Assembly: GCF_004329715.1 (NCBI RefSeq)
Contig: NZ_JXSY01000005.1
Span: 62,001 to 126,000, forward strand
Source: Bowmanella sp. JS7-9
Lineage (GTDB): Bacteria > Pseudomonadota > Gammaproteobacteria > Enterobacterales > Alteromonadaceae
Reading direction: 5' to 3'
DNA: 64,000 bases
The position numbers were made by a program, and so were the translations under genes. The notes under the pieces were generated by a model. It did not search any database. It was not told the origin of the DNA and saw only the letters and a program-made list of their open reading frames with translations. Every line of letters starts with the position of its first letter. The first letter of the stretch is position 1. Below are positions 43,514 through 51,905 of the stretch, one piece after another.

Positions 43514-44590
43514 CTATTCGGTATAAACCCGTGGAACTCTGGCCGGCATCGCTGCCAGAGTTTCGTAGGCTAACGTGCCAGCTTGCTGAGCGACGTGGGC
43601 AACCGGAACCTGGCTGCCCCAACACTCGGCCACATCGCCGCAGATAACACCTTTAATATCAGTAACATCAACACACATCATATCCATCGATACCCGACCA
43701 GCAACCGGCGCGCGCTGACCGCGAATAACGACAAACGAATCACAGGTCGTTACACGGGGATAACCATCGCCATAGCCAACCGACAAGGTGGCAATCACAG
43801 AAGGACGCTGTGCAGTCCAGGTCGCACCATAACCGACGGACTCCCCCGACTGAACCTGATGCAACGCTATGACACTGGCTTCCAATGTCATTACTGCTTT
43901 TAACTGACTCGCTAAGGCATGTTCATAGGCCAGCGGTGACGTGCCGTAAAGCATCAGACCCGGTCTGGCAATGTGTCCATGGGTCTGCGGCAACGACAAC
44001 AATGATGCAGAATTGGCGATACTAACAGGTAATCTGAACTGCTGTGCCAGTTGCTGAAACAGCACCAATTGGCCCTGTGTATGCGGATGATTGAACTCAT
44101 CCGCGCAAGCCATATGGGTCATCAGCGTCAGACTTCTCACCCAGGGTAAGTTGTTTAACGAATTGATTGCCCGGACAACCTCGCTATGTGATAAACCTAA
44201 CCGGTGCATGCCTGTGTCATATTTAATCCAGACATCAATTGGCTCAGGAATCTTTGCTTCCAGCGCCCAGGCTAACTGATAGTCAGAGGCAATCAGCATG
44301 GTAAGTTGATTGGCAACGATGTCGCCTATTTCACCACGCTCATGGGCACCTTGCAGCAATAGTACCGGCTTATTAATACCGTTTTGACGTAACTCCAGTG
44401 CCTCTGAAAGCATACCCACCGCAAAACCGTCAACCTCTTGCTCAAGCGCACGTCCAATAGCCGCCGCACCATGTCCGTACGCATCGGCTTTGACGACCGC
44501 TAAACAGGCAACACCAGTCGTCTGTTTAGCAAACTGGTAATTGTGTCGGAGGTTGGCAAGATTGATTTTGGCCTGGGTTGGTCGGGTCAT
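43514..44590 (-). CDS. alr: Alanine racemase
   Basis: Protein of 358 aa. The PLP lysine is in VVKADAYGHGAA at about residue 33, and the C-terminal Tyr in SVGYGATW is the second catalytic base. YDTGMHRLGL and IARPGLMLYGTSPL are conserved, as is VSMDMMCVDVTD. It converts L-Ala to D-Ala for peptidoglycan. It is located 8 nt downstream of a D-amino-acid aminotransferase gene on the same strand, so the two D-amino-acid enzymes form a unit. It may be a biosynthetic or catabolic copy. Confidence 0.97.
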   Translation of the reverse strand: MTRPTQAKINLANLRHNYQFAKQTTGVACLAVVKADAYGHGAAAIGRALEQEVDGFAVGMLSEALELRQNGINKPVLLLQGAHERGEIGDIVANQLTMLIASDYQLAWALEAKIPEPIDVWIKYDTGMHRLGLSHSEVVRAINSLNNLPWVRSLTLMTHMACADEFNHPHTQGQLVLFQQLAQQFRLPVSIANSASLLSLPQTHGHIARPGLMLYGTSPLAYEHALASQLKAVMTLEASVIALHQVQSGESVGYGATWTAQRPSVIATLSVGYGDGYPRVTTCDSFVVIRGQRAPVAGRVSMDMMCVDVTDIKGVICGDVAECWGSQVPVAHVAQQAGTLAYETLAAMPARVPRVYTE

Positions 44591-44598
44591 GAACTGCT

Positions 44599-45456
44599 CT
44601 AATAATCGTATTTTTGCTGGCCGTATAAGGCAATCACATCCTGCCAGACTTTACCTGGCAGACCGTCGCCCACGTTGCGGCCATCCAGCTTTAATACCGG
44701 TGACACTTCTTTACTGGAACTGGTCAGCCATATCTCGTCCGCCGCGCGAGCCTGTTGCAACCCAATTGCCCCTTCCACCACCTGATATTTGTTCTGCTTA
44801 CGCAGCATGTCCAATAACATCAGGCGGGTTATACCCGGCAAAATATGGTTATCCAATGCGGGAGTAGAAATAACGTTACCTTGCACAACGAACACATTGG
44901 CGCTGCTGAATTCGGTCAGATTTCCCTGGTTGTCATATAACAACGTGTCATTGCCCCCCTGGGTTACAGCTTGCTGAAAATGCATAACGTTACCCAGCAA
45001 AGAGGTGGACTTAATGTGACAGCGCTGCCAACGAAGGTCCTCAGCGCTGACAACCTTTAATCCCTTCACAGTTTGCGGCGACTCACTTGGCGGCGTAGCA
45101 ATAGGAAAAACGAACATAAAGATCGTGGGCGAGACATCTTTCGGATAGGCATGAAAACGGGTGACATCTGCGCCACGACTCACCTGAATATAAACCCCCC
45201 AGTTACCCACTGGGTTTTGGGCCAGCAATCCATCAATGGTCTGTTGCCAGTGAGCGTCATCCCAACCCGTGGTTATCTCAAGCGCAGCCAATCCATTATT
45301 CAAACGGGCAAGGTGCGGTCGCAGTCCAACGGTTTTGCCTGCATATGCCGGAATTACCTCATATACACCGTCGCCAAATAAAAATCCCCGATCTAACGGT
45401 GAGATACGCGCTTCAGATAATTTGACAAATTCACCGTTTAAAAATGCGACTGACAT
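44599..45456 (-). CDS. dat: D-amino acid aminotransferase (class IV PLP)
   Basis: Protein of 285 aa. The ATG at 45456 is chosen over a TTG three codons upstream. The fold-type IV features are PLDRGFLFGDGVYEVIPAY, the PLP lysine in CHIKSTSLLGNVMHFQQA, and EFSSANVFVVQGN. ADEIWLTSSSKEVSPV matches the C-terminal region. It moves amino groups between D-Ala, D-Glu and other D-amino acids. Branched-chain aminotransferase or aminodeoxychorismate lyase activity is less likely given the adjacent alr. Located 8 nt before alr. Confidence 0.9.
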   Translation of the reverse strand: MSVAFLNGEFVKLSEARISPLDRGFLFGDGVYEVIPAYAGKTVGLRPHLARLNNGLAALEITTGWDDAHWQQTIDGLLAQNPVGNWGVYIQVSRGADVTRFHAYPKDVSPTIFMFVFPIATPPSESPQTVKGLKVVSAEDLRWQRCHIKSTSLLGNVMHFQQAVTQGGNDTLLYDNQGNLTEFSSANVFVVQGNVISTPALDNHILPGITRLMLLDMLRKQNKYQVVEGAIGLQQARAADEIWLTSSSKEVSPVLKLDGRNVGDGLPGKVWQDVIALYGQQKYDY

Positions 45457-45583
45457 GGCTACCAAACATATAAGGTTAAAAGACTGAGCAGTTTATCCTA
45501 TCTGCGATGCGTTTCGCAGTTCATTTCGCACAGATTTATCCTGCAAATAACTGAAAAGCCATAGGATATTGATGAATCGCGGT

Positions 45584-46477
45584 TTAATTGAGGTGGTTAG
45601 CAGCAAATCGGCTCAACAAGCGAAAACGCACTTTAGTACCCGGCCTCGCCTGGGCCAGACGAGCACAATCAGATTCGATTACTGAGCCTATTTTAGGGTA
45701 GCCGCCAAGGGTCTGATGTTCCCCCAGCATCACAATCGGTTGTCCGTTATCGGGAATTTGCACGGCACCTAATCCCAGCCCTTCAGATACCAGGCGTAAT
45801 TGACTGGACGGCAGATTAACCCCGGCTAATCTCACCCCCATGCGACCAGATTCAGCACTCACAGTAAAGGGCTGAGAAAAAAACACCTGCTTAAGTCCTT
45901 TGGGTAGTTGCCGGAACTGATAGCCCGGGACTAACGATAAGGTTAATTGCCACGGATATGTGAGTCGCTGGGCGAATGGAATGGTTTGGATTGGTATATC
46001 GGTAAGGGGATTGCCCTGAATCACGTCGCCATTTTTGTAAGGCCTGCCCTGATTCGCTCCCAGCTCTTCGCGCACGCTGCATGATGGGCTGGCAAAGCTG
46101 GTCGACTCATGTAAGTGCGCCGCCATGCCCAAATAAATATAATTACCTTGCGTCAGCGGACCAATACGTAAGTGTTGCCCCGCCTTAACTTTAAAAGTGC
46201 GATACATAGGCACTCTTACACCATCCAGGTAAATTTGCCCGTGGCCACCGCACAATGCGACTTGCACAGTCTGTGCGAATCTCAGTTCTATATTGCCCAG
46301 CGCCATTTCCACACAAGGAGCCAATGGTTCACGCTTCAGTAACTGATTGACCTGCATCAGGCTGATTGCATCCACAGCAAAGCAGGGACTGACCCCGTAA
46401 TGAGATAATCCTGCACGGGTAGGACCTTGCAAGGTGGTTAACGGACCCGCACGTAAAAACTCAATCAGGGCAGCCAT
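45584..46477 (-). CDS. pxpC: 5-oxoprolinase subunit C (PxpC)
   Basis: Protein of 297 aa of the biotin-dependent carboxyltransferase-like AHS2 family. The start has AGPLTTLQGPTRAGLSHYG, and central motifs are ANQGRPYKNGDVIQGNPL and ESGRMGVRLAG. The end has GLGLGAVQIPDNGQPIVMLG and HQTLGGYPKIGSVI. With PxpA and PxpB it hydrolyses 5-oxoproline to glutamate using ATP. The usual motif after the start (GVPPGGAMD) is here GVSPCFAVD, a divergent variant. It overlaps pxpB by 13 nt. Confidence 0.93.
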   Translation of the reverse strand: MAALIEFLRAGPLTTLQGPTRAGLSHYGVSPCFAVDAISLMQVNQLLKREPLAPCVEMALGNIELRFAQTVQVALCGGHGQIYLDGVRVPMYRTFKVKAGQHLRIGPLTQGNYIYLGMAAHLHESTSFASPSCSVREELGANQGRPYKNGDVIQGNPLTDIPIQTIPFAQRLTYPWQLTLSLVPGYQFRQLPKGLKQVFFSQPFTVSAESGRMGVRLAGVNLPSSQLRLVSEGLGLGAVQIPDNGQPIVMLGEHQTLGGYPKIGSVIESDCARLAQARPGTKVRFRLLSRFAANHLN

Positions 46478-47118
46478 TGCCTGACCTCACTGATGGTACA
46501 GGGAGTAAACCGCACGGTGTCTCCCACATTCAGCATAACCGGCGGCTCAGCCGATCGCTGGAATAGCGGCATAGGACAAATACCGATAATATGCCAGCCG
46601 GCCGGCGACGCCTGGGGATAGACTGCACTCCAGCGTTCAGCCAGTGCAACCGAGCCAGGCGGCACACGGGTACGAGGACGCATTCGACGTGGTAACTGGA
46701 ACGTATCCGGCACACCCGACAGATAGGCAAATCCTGGCGCAAAGCCGATGGCTTCAACCGTAAATATTTGATTTGAGTGCCAATTAATCAATTGGTCTGA
46801 GGATACCTTTAACTGACGACAAACTTCATACAGATCCGGTGCGAATGCGGGGTCATAACACACGGGTAAAACATGTTGCGTCGAAGCCAGACGTGCGCTG
46901 GCAACGGGTTGCCAGTGGCGAATTTTACGGCGTAAGGTAAATACATCAATTCGTACAGGGTCAAACTGAACATACACTGATTCAGGGGCGGCAACGGCGT
47001 CGATAACGCCAATCTGGCGGAAATTATCCCGTAACCAATGTGCCAGTGCCGACCATTCAAGGATGCTGAATTCCCCGTAAATGATCAGACTATTCGCCCC
47101 ACCCTGCTGAATTTTCAT
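46465..47118 (-). CDS. pxpB: 5-oxoprolinase subunit B (PxpB)
   Basis: Protein of 217 aa of the AHS1 family. The diagnostic motif is EAIGFAPGFAYLSGVP. PRRMRPRTRVPPGSVALAE and PQASPAGWHIIGICPMPLF follow, and the start has NSLIIYGEFS with a two-strand N-terminal domain. It forms the PxpBC complex that works with PxpA. The ATG overlaps the pxpA stop by one base (TAATG), and its 3' end overlaps pxpC. Confidence 0.94.
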   Translation of the reverse strand: MKIQQGGANSLIIYGEFSILEWSALAHWLRDNFRQIGVIDAVAAPESVYVQFDPVRIDVFTLRRKIRHWQPVASARLASTQHVLPVCYDPAFAPDLYEVCRQLKVSSDQLINWHSNQIFTVEAIGFAPGFAYLSGVPDTFQLPRRMRPRTRVPPGSVALAERWSAVYPQASPAGWHIIGICPMPLFQRSAEPPVMLNVGDTVRFTPCTISEVRQWLP

Positions 47119-47843
47119 TAAGTCATCAGCGCCCGGATATCTTTTAGTAATGCCAGCGCCTCAGGGTTATCGCCATGCACGCATAAACTGTCCGCCTGAA
47201 CAGCGATAACCGCGCCGCTGGCGGTGGTCACGGTCTGGTGCTCAATCAGCTGCGACGCCTGGCGCAGCGCATCACTGTGACTCAACACCGCCCCCTCGAT
47301 CTGACGTGGTATCAGGTCACCGCTGGCGGCGTACTGGCGATCGGCAAACGCTTCAAACAGCAGCGACAAACCAAATTGTTTCGCTTCACAGCTCAAGACT
47401 TGTCCATTAGGCCCAGCCAACACCATCAGAGACAACGACATGTCATATTGCGCCATTGCCTTGTAAATAAGGTGACGTAATGCTTCATCATGCATCATAT
47501 CGTTATACAAGGCGCCGTGTGGCTTCACATAGACGAGTTTGCCGCCCTGCACCTTGGCCATGCCATCCAGTGTACTGAGTTGGTAATGCAGCCACGCTAT
47601 TAATTCTTGTTCAGACAACGCCATACTGCGGCGACCGAAACCTTGCCGATCCGGATAGGAGGGATGAGCACCAATTTGAACATTGTGCTCCAGCGCCATG
47701 GCGATGGTCCGCTGCATCACAATTGGGTCACCGGCATGCACGCCACAGGCAATATTGGCCTGATCAATCAGCGGCATCACCGCGTCATCGGCCCCCATCT
47801 GCCAGGCCCCATAACTTTCGCCCAAATCGCAGTTAAGGCGCAT
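47118..47843 (-). CDS. pxpA: 5-oxoprolinase subunit A (PxpA, LamB/YcsF)
   Basis: Protein of 241 aa of the LamB/YcsF family. Motifs are RLNCDLGESYGAWQMG at the start, QANIACGVHAGDPIVMQRTI, GAHPSYPDRQGFGRR and VKPHGALYNDMM. DSLCVHGDNPEALALL closes the protein. Together with PxpBC it converts 5-oxoproline to L-glutamate. The stop of the upstream cysteine-synthase-like gene overlaps its ATG by one base. Confidence 0.96.
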   Translation of the reverse strand: MRLNCDLGESYGAWQMGADDAVMPLIDQANIACGVHAGDPIVMQRTIAMALEHNVQIGAHPSYPDRQGFGRRSMALSEQELIAWLHYQLSTLDGMAKVQGGKLVYVKPHGALYNDMMHDEALRHLIYKAMAQYDMSLSLMVLAGPNGQVLSCEAKQFGLSLLFEAFADRQYAASGDLIPRQIEGAVLSHSDALRQASQLIEHQTVTTASGAVIAVQADSLCVHGDNPEALALLKDIRALMT

Positions 47844-48904
47844 TAATCAAGCATCCCCTGCCAGTTAACTTGTACAGCTTTGGCGCTGGCCTCATCACTG
47901 GCATAACGCGTGGTGAGCTGGTCAATTGTTTCAAATGTGGGGCCAAGGCCGCGCCCAGCCAGGTAGTCAGGGTTATACAGTTTCCCTGCCGAGCGTTCGC
48001 CTAAATCACAAGCGAACGTAACAATCGTTTTGCCAGGGCCGCGCTGAATCGCGGCCATCAATGCGCCGGCCACATTCAGAGCACTGCTGCTGCCCAGCAA
48101 AATCCCATCGTGATCGCGCACATAGCGGGCTATGGTGACAATATCCGCATCACCGATATTAATCGCCGTATCAATACGCGCCTGTTTGAAATTATTCACC
48201 AGGCGCATAATGCCAATGCCCTCAGTCATCGAGCCGCCATTATTTTTGTATTCGCCATGTTGCAAAAAGTGATAGACCCCGGAGCCGTCAGGGTCAACCG
48301 ACCACACTTCAATGTTCGGATTACATTCCTTTAAGTAGCGGGAATTTCCCGCCAATGTCCCACCGGTTCCTGCAGAGGACACCAAAATGTCTATCTTGCC
48401 GCCGGTTTGCCGCCAAATTTCTGGGCCGGTTTGCAGATAATGAGCCCTGAAATTACTCAGATTTTCGAACTGATTTGCCCAAAATGCATCTTCGCGGCTC
48501 TCGGCAATACGCCGGGCCTGATGATAAAAGTGATCCTGATTTGCAAATGGGCACGGTGGTACCGTCTTGAGCTCTGCGCCAAACAAACTGATTGCCTGCG
48601 CTTTTTGTGGTGATTGATCATTCGGCATCACTATTAAAGCATTCAATCCAAACGCTTTCGCCACCAACGCCAGGCCGATACCTGTGTTACCGGCAGTGCC
48701 TTCTACGATAGTCATGCCGGGTTTGAGTTCACCCGTTTGCATGGCATCGGTAACTATCTGTAAGGCCGCACGGTCTTTAATCGAGCCCCCAGGATTTTGG
48801 AATTCACACTTCACATAAATATCGCTGCCAGATAGCGCCGATAAGCTGGGTATTTTCAGTAAATCTGTATTGCCGATTAACTCGGCGATATTATTTGCGC
48901 GCAT
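47843..48904 (-). CDS. Cysteine synthase-like PLP beta-family enzyme
   Basis: Protein of 353 aa. The PLP lysine is in GGSIKDRAALQIV. The substrate loop is EGTAGNTGIGLALVAKAFG, where usual cysteine synthases have TSGNTG. The phosphate cup is SSAGTGGTLAGNS. A C-terminal segment VTFACDLGERSAGKLYNPDY differs from CysK/CysM and resembles a cysteine-synthase-2-type subgroup; this placement is from memory and moderate in confidence. No CBS domains are present. It is the first gene of an operon with pxpABC. The product could be cysteine from O-acetylserine, or another beta-substituted amino acid. Confidence 0.88.
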   Translation of the reverse strand: MRANNIAELIGNTDLLKIPSLSALSGSDIYVKCEFQNPGGSIKDRAALQIVTDAMQTGELKPGMTIVEGTAGNTGIGLALVAKAFGLNALIVMPNDQSPQKAQAISLFGAELKTVPPCPFANQDHFYHQARRIAESREDAFWANQFENLSNFRAHYLQTGPEIWRQTGGKIDILVSSAGTGGTLAGNSRYLKECNPNIEVWSVDPDGSGVYHFLQHGEYKNNGGSMTEGIGIMRLVNNFKQARIDTAINIGDADIVTIARYVRDHDGILLGSSSALNVAGALMAAIQRGPGKTIVTFACDLGERSAGKLYNPDYLAGRGLGPTFETIDQLTTRYASDEASAKAVQVNWQGMLD

Positions 48905-49024
48905 TTAACCTAATCGCTCCTGATTCAATTACTTGTATGCTAGCGCGAGGGTCAGTAGAATTTCCAGTCAGGCGTCGGTTTCTTTCTAACCGGATTACTT
49001 TTTCTGAATACGGACATTATTAAT

Positions 49025-49579
49025 TTGCCAACCCAGTTATTTGCCGCTGCAGCGGAATTAATTCTGATGATCAACTGTTTTGCCATTTGCCTGGAGTTGC
49101 TGGTCGTAAAGCGACTGGCTCCAAGAGTGGCGGCATTGGGTCTGCTTACCGTAGGCATCGCTGCCTGTTTGGGCGCATTACGCTACACAGGTAGTGATCT
49201 AGTGGCCTACCACATTTGGATGAGTGAGATTGCCAGTTACTTTGGAATCGTCGCGTATTTCACAGTATTAGCCGGTACCATCAAGCGGGATGATTTCCCA
49301 TTATATTTGCTGCTGTTGGTATCTATGCTGGGCTATACCCTGCAAATCAGTTGGCTTAAAGATGTTGCCATCATAGCTGCATTTGTTATTCAAGGTCTCA
49401 GCCTGTATCGCAATAAGGTTCCTGCCTATCACTTTGCTACCGCCTTTATTGCCATTCTAGGCGCCGGTGCATTGGCGTTAACCGGCATGCAAAGTGCCGG
49501 ATTATCTGAGAGTTTCTTTCATCTGTTACTGGCCGTGGCAATTCACCAGTATTTCCGCCAGTACTCACAGCGCCCTTAA
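49025..49579 (+). CDS. Hypothetical multi-pass membrane protein
   Basis: Protein of up to 184 aa with about six hydrophobic segments, such as LITMINCF-type helix 1, VAALGLLTVGIAACLGAL and SYFGIVAYFTVLAGTI. FPLYLLLLVSMLGYTLQI and ATAFIAILGAGALAL come later. The start is uncertain: TTG at 49025 gives this length, while an ATG at 49067 gives a protein 14 residues shorter. No family was recognised. It ends immediately beside the convergent SRPBCC gene, without intergenic space. Confidence 0.7.
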   Translation: MPTQLFAAAAELILMINCFAICLELLVVKRLAPRVAALGLLTVGIAACLGALRYTGSDLVAYHIWMSEIASYFGIVAYFTVLAGTIKRDDFPLYLLLLVSMLGYTLQISWLKDVAIIAAFVIQGLSLYRNKVPAYHFATAFIAILGAGALALTGMQSAGLSESFFHLLLAVAIHQYFRQYSQRP

Positions 49580-50107
49580 TTACTTTTCTACTTGTTGTTT
49601 GAGGCCACGCAAGCTGGCCTCAAAATCCGGCCCGATGATTGAGTCCATCACCAACCCCAGGTAATGATTAACCGGATTGTTACCAAGATCGCCATAATCC
49701 GCCCAGACCACCTGAGTGCGCCCCTCATGCTCAATTAACGTGATTTCTCCGGTTGAGACCATGTCAAAGCCTTCAAAACGCAACTGGTATAGCAATCGCT
49801 TGGGGGCATCAACCAGAATAATTTGCATTTCTCCATTGCCCTGACTCGCACTTTGCCAGCGTGACAACTGACCAGTTTGGCCGGGCTCGCCGCTATATTC
49901 CACCAGCATAGACGCGTCGCGCTGATACCACACCGACCAGCTATGCCACTGCCGAAGATCGGCAAGCTCAGCAAAAATCACCTCTGGCTTCGCAGCAATA
50001 TCAATACTACGTTCAACCCGATACTGCGACGGCAACAAAAAGCCGATCCCGGCCAACACTAACAACACCAATACGCTGCCCAGCAGAATTTTTCTGATTA
50101 TATGCAT
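49580..50107 (-). CDS. SRPBCC (polyketide cyclase-like) membrane-anchored protein
   Basis: Protein of 175 aa. An N-terminal hydrophobic anchor (ILLGSVLVLLVLAGIGFLL) is followed by the START-like fold: YRVERSIDIAAKPEVIFAEL, then LRQWHSWSVWYQ and PGQTGQLSRWQS. The C-terminal helix is GLVMDSIIGPDFEASLRGL. Such proteins have a hydrophobic ligand cavity; the ligand is unknown. It is probably anchored in the inner membrane with the domain in the periplasm. Confidence 0.88.
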   Translation of the reverse strand: MHIIRKILLGSVLVLLVLAGIGFLLPSQYRVERSIDIAAKPEVIFAELADLRQWHSWSVWYQRDASMLVEYSGEPGQTGQLSRWQSASQGNGEMQIILVDAPKRLLYQLRFEGFDMVSTGEITLIEHEGRTQVVWADYGDLGNNPVNHYLGLVMDSIIGPDFEASLRGLKQQVEK

Positions 50108-50218
50108 GGTATTTCTCTCCCTGTTTGGCCTAGCATAGAACGGTTATTAAACCGACAACAATACCTAGTTAATTGAAAATACTGTTTATTTTTCATTGAT
50201 CAGGTCCAAGGAAAGACT

Positions 50219-51775
50219 ATGCGCCAACTATTGATTGCCAGCCTGATGCTGTTGCTGGCACTGCCTGCCAGTGCTACCCCCGGAGCGTCCGCGCCAAACC
50301 GTCCTGCCGGAGAAGGTGATGGTCCCTTCCCGCGCCTTATTTTACGCGGTGCTAATTATGTCAGCGGTGAAGGTGCCCCCCTGCAGGGCCCTGTCGATAT
50401 CGTTATCGAAGGCAATCGCATTGTTCATATCGTCAGCGTGGGAGCACCGGGTGCCCCTATCAATCCAAAGTATCGCCCCAAGGCAAAATCGGGAGATAAA
50501 GAACTGGACCTGAGCGGTCACACCATTTTGCCTGGTTTTATTGACATGCACGGGCACATTGGCGGCTCTGCCGATGATATTCCGGCGGAATATGTATTCA
50601 AGTTATGGCTGGCTCATGGCATTACCACGGTACGTGAACCGGGTAGTTTCAATGGCCTCGATTGGGTATTAGACCACGTCAATCGCAGCGCCCAAAATAC
50701 CATCACGGCACCACGCATTATCCCCTATCTGGGATTTGGCATGGGGTCCGATGAACCAATTTCTACGGGGGAACAGGCGCGTAAGTGGGTCAAACAAGCT
50801 CGGCAAAAAGGCGCCAAAGGGATCAAGTTCTTCGGTGCCCGTCCGGAGATTATGGCTGCAGCGTTGGACGAAGCCAAAAAACAGGGGCTGGGCAGTGCTA
50901 TGCACCATGCACAGCTGAATGTGATGCGCACCAATGTGGTTGATTCTGCGCAAATGGGCCTGACCACTATGGAGCACTGGTACGGATTACCGGAAGCCAT
51001 GTTTGAGGATAAACGCATTCAGCATTATCCCCACGATTACAATTACAACAATGAACAACATCGCTTTGAAGAAGCGGGCCGCCTGTGGATGCAAAGCGCC
51101 GAGCCGGGTTCTGAAAAATGGAATGAAGTGCGCAACACACTTCTTGCTTTGGATTTCACACTGGACCCCACGCTAACCATCTATGAAGCCAACCGGGATC
51201 TGATGCGCGAACAGCGGGCCATTTGGCATGATGACTATACCCTGCCGACCTTATGGGAGTTTTTCCAGCCCAGCAAACAAGCGCATGGCAGCTATTGGTT
51301 TGACTGGACCACACAAAAGGAAATTGACTGGAAGAATAACTTTCGACGCTGGATGAACTTTATCAATGATTACAAGAATCATGGTGGGCGGGTCACCACC
51401 GGCTCAGATTCGGGCTATATCTATAAAATTTATGGCTTTGGATACATCCGCGAGTTAGAACTGCTGCAGGAAGCTGGCTTTCATCCACTGGAAGTCATTC
51501 AGTCCGCCACACTTAACGGCGCGCAAGCGCTGGGTATGGAGCAACAAATTGGTTCGTTAGCGGTCGGCAAGCTGGCGGATATGGTCATCGTTGAACAAAA
51601 CCCGTTGGCGAACTTTAAGTTACTCTATGGAACCGGCCATTTTGTATTGGGTGATAATGGCCAACCTACCCGCATCGGTGGCGTCAAATACACCATCAAA
51701 GACGGCATAATTTACGATGCAAAATCATTACTGGCGGATGTACGTAACATAGTACAGCAGGCAAAAAAGCCTTAA
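50219..51775 (+). CDS. Exported amidohydrolase-family metal enzyme
   Basis: Protein of 518 aa with a signal peptide (LLIASLMLLLALPASATP). The TIM-barrel amidohydrolase fold has the HxH metal site in LPGFIDMHGHIGG. The candidate bridging Lys is in KGAKGIKFFGARPE, a His in SAMHHAQLNV, and the Asp in TTGSDSGYIY. The composite beta-sandwich is seen in VDIVIEGNRIVHI and GSLAVGKLADMVIVEQN. It is probably periplasmic and could act on an imide, peptide or lactone; the substrate is not predictable. AAGGA precedes the ATG, and a strong terminator follows. Confidence 0.9.
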   Translation: MRQLLIASLMLLLALPASATPGASAPNRPAGEGDGPFPRLILRGANYVSGEGAPLQGPVDIVIEGNRIVHIVSVGAPGAPINPKYRPKAKSGDKELDLSGHTILPGFIDMHGHIGGSADDIPAEYVFKLWLAHGITTVREPGSFNGLDWVLDHVNRSAQNTITAPRIIPYLGFGMGSDEPISTGEQARKWVKQARQKGAKGIKFFGARPEIMAAALDEAKKQGLGSAMHHAQLNVMRTNVVDSAQMGLTTMEHWYGLPEAMFEDKRIQHYPHDYNYNNEQHRFEEAGRLWMQSAEPGSEKWNEVRNTLLALDFTLDPTLTIYEANRDLMREQRAIWHDDYTLPTLWEFFQPSKQAHGSYWFDWTTQKEIDWKNNFRRWMNFINDYKNHGGRVTTGSDSGYIYKIYGFGYIRELELLQEAGFHPLEVIQSATLNGAQALGMEQQIGSLAVGKLADMVIVEQNPLANFKLLYGTGHFVLGDNGQPTRIGGVKYTIKDGIIYDAKSLLADVRNIVQQAKKP

Positions 51776-51794
51776 CTCCCTGAATTTTCGAATA

Positions 51795-51819
51795 AACGCC
51801 CAAACCTGGGCGTTTTTTT
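51795..51819 (+). terminator. Intrinsic terminator after the amidohydrolase gene
   Basis: Arms AACGCCCA and TGGGCGTT with an AACC loop, followed by seven T. Confidence 0.93.
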
Positions 51820-51905
51820 ATACCTAAGCCCTACTATTCATGCGGAAATTATTGCGCATCTTAACTATACCTATGCGCAGAAGATAAAAATGACAGGATG
51901 CAGCG

